Below are positions 57,049 to 64,000 of a stretch of DNA of 64,000 nucleotides, piece by piece. Made by a program: the position numbers and the translations under genes. Below the pieces are notes generated by a model, which was not told the DNA's origin, did not search any database, and was given only the letters and a program-made list of their open reading frames with translations. The stretch's first letter is position 1. Each line of letters starts with the position of its first letter. Origin of the DNA: Arachnopeziza araneosa. Its lineage: Eukaryota; Ascomycota; Leotiomycetes; Helotiales; Arachnopezizaceae. Location of the stretch: the NCBI GenBank assembly GCA_003988855.1, contig QYAI01000053.1, positions 93,469 through 157,468 on the forward strand, written 5' to 3'.

Positions 57049-60000
57049 TCATTGAGCATGCTTATTAGCAGCAGCTTGCATCTTCCTCAGAGCTTCTCTA
57101 TGCGCATCCAGCATGTCACCTCTCCTCATTCTTTCGTCAAACGCACTATCCCGCTCAAACTTCATCCTGTCCTCCATTGCCTTTCGCTGCTCATCCTCTT
57201 GTCGTCCCTGCCATAATGCACTTCGTTGCCTCTCAATACTATGCTGGGGAACGGCTTGGCTCTGCAAGTCATAGTGTACACTCGCTCTCCATGACGCTAG
57301 TTGTTGTTCTCTAGCTTGAGGAGTGGGAAGTGAGGAATTGCGCTTCGGTTGGTGGGAATCGAATGGGATTGGAGTTTGTTGTAGGGGTTGTGGAATAGGT
57401 GCCGTGATTTGATTGAGTGAAGACTGCCGGATGAGTTTCCGACGAGCCGAAAGAGACATATCATCATCCTCTTCAACAGGTGGAAAGTTACCATTGTAGA
57501 TATCATAGTTATAGACTGAACCATTGTCGCTAGAGTTACGAGAAGCAGGGATTGATTGGAGCTGCTGGGAGGGATAACCTGAAACGTCCTGATTCGAACT
57601 GGTGGGAGTTCCATAAAGAGATTTGTTAAGTATCATTGAGTTGCGCTTCCCTATTAATGTACTGCTGCTACCGAAGCCATTCTGATGGGTCGAGGGGGGT
57701 AATCGAGCACTATTCCTTGGGGGTGGGAGAGGAGTGTCTGAGGGTAACTCCTCAATGGGAGACTCGATAATCGACTGTGGAACCATAGCAAATGAGCCGG
57801 TGCGTATTCCATGACCTCGTGTTGAGTTCACTAAAGATTGCTGAGAGGCAGATCGCGAAAGTCCAGGCTCGGGAGTGTGGAATGACGTGACAGAATCTGA
57901 TCTCAACGGCCCAGGTGCATACCTATTCGACATTGCCGAGTTTGATCTGGGATGATGAGGTGCCTGAGGTGCGGAGATGGGATGGTTTGACATTTGGGAA
58001 GCGGATCTTGAAGCTGGTGGAGGCATCGCATTTTCTGAAGTTTGTTGCAATTCATCAACATTGACCGGAGCTGGCTGCTCTTTCTGGGCTCGAGTGACCC
58101 GTTCTTCGACTGGGTACTCTGCAAGCTTCAATTCTTCAGGCTCCGGAGCTTCGGCGTTGCTGAGATGCTTGGCCCATTCGTTAGTTCTGTAAGACATCAC
58201 TACCTTTGATAAAGGACGTGGTAGCCTATCTTTCATGAGGCTTCTGGGCTTAGAATCGGCCGACTCAACAGATGGTGCAGGTTTATCGTTAGATCCTTGG
58301 GGAGGTTGATTTGATGGTACAGCTTCAGAGATGGGCTTTGGATCAGTACTCAACGTTAGAGATCTAGGCGTGTTTGGCTCTTCCGGCTTCTCTGGTACAT
58401 TTTTGTCCTTTTCCTGTGGTTTCTCTCCCTCTGATCTAGTAGCTTCTAGCTTCTTTGTCTCTTCACCGGTGGATTCTGGTTGTGCAGCAGTGGTTGGCTC
58501 TGCGACAGGAGTTACTGGCTCATAATGATCGAGATCTTTCTCAACCCAAGCAGGTTCAGTTGTATCCGGAGAAAGTGGGAACGAAGATCGTTTACTTCGT
58601 TCCCCCTCATCATCACTCAATCCATCCATAGTTGCTGCCAGTGAGCTAGCACGATCGTCCTCAACTTCAGGAACTTGAACCAAATCTTCGGTGCTAGGTC
58701 CCTTTCCGAAATGCCTGGATCCTCTATGCGAAGTTTTTGAGAGTCTTCTCAATAATTTGGAACCCGCTGAAAAGTGTCTCGAGTGTCGTTTATATATTTC
58801 CGGATCCTCATCGGCCATTGAGGCAGCCATTGAAGAACGGCGATCTTCTTCTTCGACTTCGCCTTCGGGGACCTTGAATGGCAGCGGAACTACGTTAGGA
58901 ACAGGAGAAGCTATAGGGCTGGAAAACCGTGCTGAATTTCGATTTGATATTTTTTGAGATGGTCGTCTTTCCAGTCGTGCTTCGCCATCTGCGCCAACAA
59001 CCCAGGTTTTCTCTTCCTGGTCTAAGCTATTTCTGGACAGTCGACTTAATCGTTTATTCTCAATAAGACTTCCTTCTTCTCCCAACTCCTGAGAAGGTTC
59101 AGGATCTCTTGCAACTCTTACTGTGACACCTTCTGACCCCTTGGCCATGACCAATCCAGCCGCTGTTGTGGAAGGAGTTGGGATCTGCGACATCTCAATT
59201 TCATCATCGCCAGACCTTCGAGAGGAAGTGACTGTGCTCGTTACCCCTTTCCTTTGACTATCCATATCGGCAACTCCAGAATCCCGAGGCCTTGGAGACT
59301 TGGCAGCATCCTTGTCCCCATAAGTCGCTTCCCATTGATCCCTCTCTTCTGCGTTTGCTTGTTCCACCCGTCGGCCTACATTCTCTTCCTCTTGCTCCAT
59401 ATTTCGCTCGTCTTGCAGAAGCTCCGTCGCTCTCCGTTCCCGACGCTGTTTGATGACCTTCCATAGCTTCATCTGAGAAACAACACCGGCAAGGAAGATA
59501 ATCACTATCGCAGCAAGCTCTACCTTAATGCCTCTGGTCAGTGGGTACGAGGTAGCGCCAAGTGGAAATAGATTTGAGTTCAGAGCCCAAAGATATGCCC
59601 AGAACTCCTTCAAGCCGGCTCGACTGAAACAATCAATACCCATAATGATTGCTGTTGCCCCTCCAAATGAAATACACCCGATCAATGCATAAGGTCTGGT
59701 GTAATGACTGAAAGACAACGAGTATCCAGCAATTGTAAAGGCAGCAATAAAAATTGATTTGCCTCCAGTTGTCGTAAGCAATCCACCCGGCTTTAAAACC
59801 AGAAGCCACATGCTGAAGCAAAAGCCACCCTAAGAATAATAGTTAGTACCGTTCAATTTGACTAACGTGCAAAGCAACCATTCCAGCCTCGAATTGGATC
59901 CAAAGACGATGTTTGCCTCGAAACCTAGTACAAGATTGAAATACGTACGAATAGACAACCTAACCCCTCCGTCATCTCAGTAAATATGATCGCTGCTCCA

Positions 60001-60648
60001 CCCAAGATGATACCGGTCATGACAGCGGCAACAACGTATGCTCCTTGAATCACATTGCTGACTGGCGGATTCATCACATATAGGATCAAAACCGTAACCG
60101 CAATGCTTGCCAGGTATGCTGCTGAGAGGTATATGTGTAGCCATTTGTTCTTGATTCCGACTAGCGCATATCCTACTCCAGTGGCCAAGAGAATAACTCC
60201 TGCTACTGCAAACCCAGGAGTAACAGCGGGTTGAATGGGAAGCTCATTGGGAGTAAGTGTAACTGCTGGTTGTCAGTCCGTTGGGTATCAAGCTGTAATC
60301 TTAGTACGTACAGTTGTATCCAGTATAATTCAGTAGGGATGTTGGAGTAGGTCCGCCAGCAGGCACTACAGAAGTCGAGCCTACAGTGGAAGATGCTGAT
60401 GTTAAGATGGACGTCGAGTTTTCTGTCGGAGACGGAGCATTGGTCGTGGAGCTCCCTCCATTGTCCCCGCTGGTTGTTCCTGTTGGGGAAGAACTCTTGG
60501 TCGACGAGGGCGATGTAGCTATACTTGAAAGAGTTGTCGGGGCATCCCTCCTATGACCGTGATATACCAATGGATCCGCGAGCACAAGGTTTATAGAGAA
60601 GCATAGTAAAACCAAGGCGAAGATATTTGAGCGAATTGCAGAGACCAT
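57049..60648 (-). CDS. DUF4203 (TM7S3/TM198-like) multi-pass membrane protein, 1144 aa
   Basis: Three exons on the minus strand: 60312-60648, 59949-60265 and 57049-59829 (introns 46 and 119 nt). The N-terminus MVSAIRSNIFALVLLCFSIN ending LVLADP is a good signal peptide. A Ser/Thr-rich, probably O-glycosylated lumenal stretch follows (residues 33-105). The DUF4203 domain spans about 125-345: FAVAGVILLATGVGYALVGI, GAYVVAAVMTGIILGGAAII, MTEGLGCLFGGFCFSMWLLV, SFGGATAIIMGIDCF, with about seven TM helices. The remaining 750 residues are a Ser/Pro/Glu-rich cytosolic tail ending in a charged helix (FERDSAFDERMRRGDM). Members of this family are poorly characterised. The second exon begins at a CAGCAG tandem acceptor, so isoforms differing by one residue are possible. 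No lesion is visible. Confidence 0.88.
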
Positions 60649-63600
60649 CTTGCTTGCTCTGTGGATCACTCCACCAAAAGAACGAAATCGGGAACAAAAC
60701 GAGGGGATATAGAAAGCTATTAACAAAAGACAAAAAATGGAAGGGTCGAAGCTTTCTTGGAGAGGCTGGAGAGGCTGTACGCTACATCAGAGCAGATCTT
60801 GCTGACATGCCTCTGTGACGAAACAAAAACCAGAGCAGAGAGGCCGAAGGAGGGACTTTGGGGAAAGAAACAAGGTTGTGAATGAGAAGCAACATAAAAA
60901 CGTGGGTAGTCGAAGGTCCCAGGGAGTTGGCAGGGCTTACAAGGGTGCACGGCCCATCCTATTCGTCAATCGAGGTTGATGCAGTCCCTCAGGTCTCCTC
61001 GACGTGGACCAATTAATAAATTTAGCTGGAAGAAGAAAATATCATGACGCTCAGACACCGTACCAGCGGAGTAAAGGAAATTTTGTACCCTTCTTCTTTC
61101 TGCCTGGTGACTGTACAGGGCCATTGGAAGTTCAGGGCGCAGAGACTTGAGGCGCCAGAGAAAATTGCAATGTCCCCAAAGCGTTCGCTCTAGCCTTGGG
61201 TGCTGGGCAGAGGAGGACAGTCAGTCAGTCACTGCTCCGTATGATCTCCCACTACCCAGGCAAAGAATCGATAGTACCAGGATCTGCCCAGGGAAGAGCT
61301 GGGACGTGAGCCAGGCCAGTCTTGCACAACTCAGAGGCCGCCAATATTTGTGTGAGCTGTCAGATGTTTCAATGGCATTATCTGTTGGCGAATTAAGCAT
61401 CCCTCAACCAAATTTGTGGCGTCACCCCGGACTGCCTGCGCAGACCATCTGCCAAACGGGCGTTTGTGGCTTCGGGCTGAGGGCGTACAGTACCAAGATG
61501 AAGGACCCAGTCCATGCGAGTGGAGAGGGCCAAACAAGGAAGGATATCAGGAGCCTAAGAAAGAGAGAGGACCTGACTTCTCCCAAGGGAAGAAGATCCA
61601 TTGCACAGGCGCCCTGGACGCCGCGCACATCGTATCAAGTCGAGGGCGAGGTGGTGGACTCAGAGCTGTTGCTTGATGTCCGCCGAAGCGAGATGATGGT
61701 GACTTGCTTGGCCAGGGAAGAGAGAGCGTCGGCCTAGAAGGCCCAAGAGAAAAGAAAAGGTCGGCTTTGCATGAAGCTGCCGGTGGCTGTGAAGTCCCGA
61801 TCGCTCCCCTTAACAAATCTCCGTACACTCTTGACGGCCTCGTAGCTCTTTTCTCTCCTCTGTAACCACCTTTGTTTTGCGAGCCGAAATATAATTAGAC
61901 ATTTCCACAGTATTGATTCGTATTCCCGGTGGCAGTTGCACCATCTCAGGAACAGTCTGGGGGCTGCAATTATTCGATCTCCATTAATCTTAACGTCAGC
62001 CTTCAGGGGTCGTCTCGACCCGTCCTCTTGGCCGCTTCTGGTCAAGCACAAGGGGGACATCCCTTACCAACACCCTCTCCCCTGGATTTCGTGATGGCTA
62101 TGGGGTTATTGTACTATTGACCAAAGGTGGCCATCAGGCGAGGACTGCAGCGGCCTGGTCACGTCCCAAAAACTTAACTTCACGTCGACCTCTTTCATCC
62201 CGTCTGAATCCTCGGTCGGTGAGACTCTTGAAACTTCACGAGCACGAGAACGACGCTTGTCTCAGAGCAGACTGGGTCAGAGGCGATCTCAACTTTCCTG
62301 CACTGGTGCCACAGACTGTCATTTCGAGATCGGAGCCCGTTTATGCAAGTCTTGTACTACTTTGTCTCTGATACAACATGTCTCAAGGTAATACCGGAAG
62401 CTTAGTGGACTTGGGTCTCCCTTTGAGCGCATTCAACTCCGTTTTCCAGAACTTTCGCACAGGCCGTTGTTACATTTGGCGGCTGAAGATCAATACCGCA
62501 CCACGAGTTTCGTTCAACCGGCTCTTGTATTTGAAACGTTATATCTTCATGATAATGGATGAACGATATGGATCTCGACTCAAGGTTTCTTTCGTCATCT
62601 CACATTTGCATATCCCATTTCTTGCGCGATTTTCTTCGAATTTGCGTCTCGACTTGTGATCTGGTTGGCGCCTCGAACATGCTGTGTTTCTCTAAATGCA
62701 CTCGCATGGGAACGAAACTCCGGCAGCTCTGGAAGTATTCATAGGCTCTTAAGCAGGTGGAACAAACAGGCTAGCAGCCTCATTTCTTCCCCAATTAACC
62801 TCGCATCTTTCCTAAAATCCTCATCTCTGGCACAAGCTGGTACCATGTTTAAGTCATCGAGGTATGATACCGATGTCAGAACTGTTGCAGCGTTTGATAT
62901 TTGATAGCCAGAGTAGCTCAGCGCTAACTCTGGCGATATTATGCACGAATCGTTCACAGTGCTTGGAAAAACAGGCAGCAGAATCATAGAAAGGGCAATT
63001 AACGACAGTACGTGGCAGCCAGAGAGACCGAGTCGTGTTGGTAGCAAATATTTTGACGTCAGCTTGTTCAACAATCCAAAGCAAGATTCTTTCCATTTCA
63101 GGTATGAAGATAAGAAATACCACATCCATTCGTCAATTGCGTCCACACTACCAAGGAATATTCTACTGAGGAATTAACAGAGAAAGAGCTGTATCTCAAA
63201 CCAAAGAAACCCAAAGAGCTATTCCTTAGTCCCAGACAGACCCGCAGCCGAAGCATCCCATCAATACAATGAAGGCCAATGGTATAATCGGTAGTAGTCC
63301 ATAAACTGGCACCATTTATGGTCTTTCAACTCTCTTCAAGTAAGCTATTGACTCTATCACCTTTGGATCATCCAAACAACAATATCCTCGACATATGCAT
63401 CGTGATAATATTGATCCCTTTGTGCGCAATCTACCAAATAATCCAGGTTTTCTAATCTAAAGACCACAAAACAAGCCTACCCTTTGCTTTGCCTACTGAC
63501 GTCACGCAAAATGGTCTTTATTGTAAACCACAGGTAACACCTCATCTTGTTTGCACTCGAGATCCCTAACAACTCAGTGAGTAACACAGGGAAGCATCAA

Positions 63601-64000
63601 ATATTGCTCAGCAAGAAGTACAAGCTACCCTTTTTTCCTTTTCTGAAGATTCTCTTATTGCAAAGTGTAACGCTCAAACGCGTCTTTCCGTTATTAGAGA
63701 GTTCACTATGGAGGAGGATCTCGATAGTGCGACACTTTTTCAAATCATGAAAAAACCCCCAAAAAGCCAGAGTGAAAGGTATGTCAAGAATCAATTGAGA
63801 CAAATATGAGGAGAAACTAGCTGTTTGTCAAGAGCAATCGAGTTCAAGCGTGAATAGATAAATTTAATATCACGTGACAACCCCTGAAATTTTCAATTCC
63901 AATTTAATAGTCGGTGCTCTTCCACGCACGGGCAGGCCCTGGTGGTCGGAGAAAGCAAAGGTCCACCCGCAAGCAAAACGTCCACCCTCAAAATTGCGAC
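60649..64000. other. Right-end region of 3.3 kb without a supported gene
   Basis: The left part is the promoter of the DUF4203 gene. Frames of 90-196 codons (for example 61147-61737 plus and 62739-63146 minus) mostly lack an ATG at their start and show no motif. A perfect 7-bp inverted repeat GCCAGAG/CTCTGGC lies at 62907-62934. An E-box ATCACGTGA occurs near 63870-63878, followed by C-rich sequence that may be the promoter of a gene beyond the window. Confidence 0.4.
62907..62934. repeat. Perfect 7-bp inverted repeat
   Basis: GCCAGAG at 62907-62913 and CTCTGGC at 62928-62934 can form a hairpin with a 14-nt loop. The loop TAGCTCAGCGCTAA contains a tRNA A-box-like TAGCTCAG, but no T-arm follows. 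Confidence 0.5.

Noticed and set aside
61147..61737. Plus-strand frame of about 196 codons near the right end
   Set aside because: It begins without ATG, is rich in Arg/Ser/Gln as expected from a GC-richer stretch read by chance, and minus-strand frames overlap it.
62907..62934. Possible tRNA (A-box-like TAGCTCAG)
   Set aside because: No B-box (GGTTCRANTCC), no T-arm and no acceptor stem; the signal is explained by a simple hairpin.
1..64000. CRISPR array, rRNA operon, bacterial-type operons or phage genes
   Set aside because: No regularly spaced identical repeats with spacers, no rRNA-like sequence, and gene structure is clearly fungal with spliceosomal introns.

Overview
The window reads as nuclear DNA of a filamentous ascomycete (Pezizomycotina; a leotiomycete is my best guess, inferred and not proven). 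Genes are monocistronic on both strands. Introns are short (about 44-120 nt) with GTRNGT-like donors, CTAAC/CTGAC-like branch points and YAG acceptors. The accessory content (HET domain, 2EXR domain, zinc-finger-less Fungal_trans_2 regulator, fungal HNH protein) is typical of that group. I found no rRNA, tRNA, CRISPR array or intact transposon. Many exon structures below were rebuilt by hand from reading frame, splice sites and family conservation.

Left part (1-14 kb): the start of an inositol-polyphosphate-phosphatase-like gene (minus, cut by the window edge) lies divergent from the mRNA decapping subunit gene DCP1. Then comes an accessory stretch: a peptidase S66 (LD-carboxypeptidase/MccF-like) gene with a damaged 5' end, a decayed ORF, a HET-domain gene with a one-base frame break, an orphan lectin-like C-terminal fragment, a coiled-coil protein, a four-exon Fungal_trans_2 regulator and a 2EXR protein. 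From 13.9 to 20.4 kb I see no convincing gene apart from one relic.

Middle (20-46 kb): mostly conserved cellular genes, namely a four-TM membrane protein, RAD23 (seven exons), an RGG/Ala-Pro-repeat protein (four exons), eIF6 (TIF6, four exons), a Swi5-family recombination protein with a very long acidic N-terminus, a BAR-domain protein (five exons) and a Dal5-type MFS permease (five exons). Between Swi5 and the BAR gene sit an ankyrin-like relic and a tandem pair of related coiled-coil genes; the first copy is broken and the second intact. A five-copy degenerate repeat of about 87 bp follows the RGG gene.

Right part (46-64 kb): an ERF4-family palmitoyltransferase subunit gene, a 1318-aa hybrid histidine kinase, a decayed HNH-endonuclease-like gene with two in-frame stops, a purine microsatellite region, and an 1144-aa DUF4203 (TM7S3/TM198-like) membrane protein. 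The last 3.3 kb shows no convincing gene.

How it fits together: conserved genes for RNA decay, ribosome biogenesis, proteasome shuttling, recombination, Ras palmitoylation and membrane shaping are interleaved with accessory families, several carrying inactivating lesions. I see no operon-like functional cluster. The most distinctive features are the decayed/intact coiled-coil tandem pair, the 87-bp repeat block and the stop-interrupted HNH gene.
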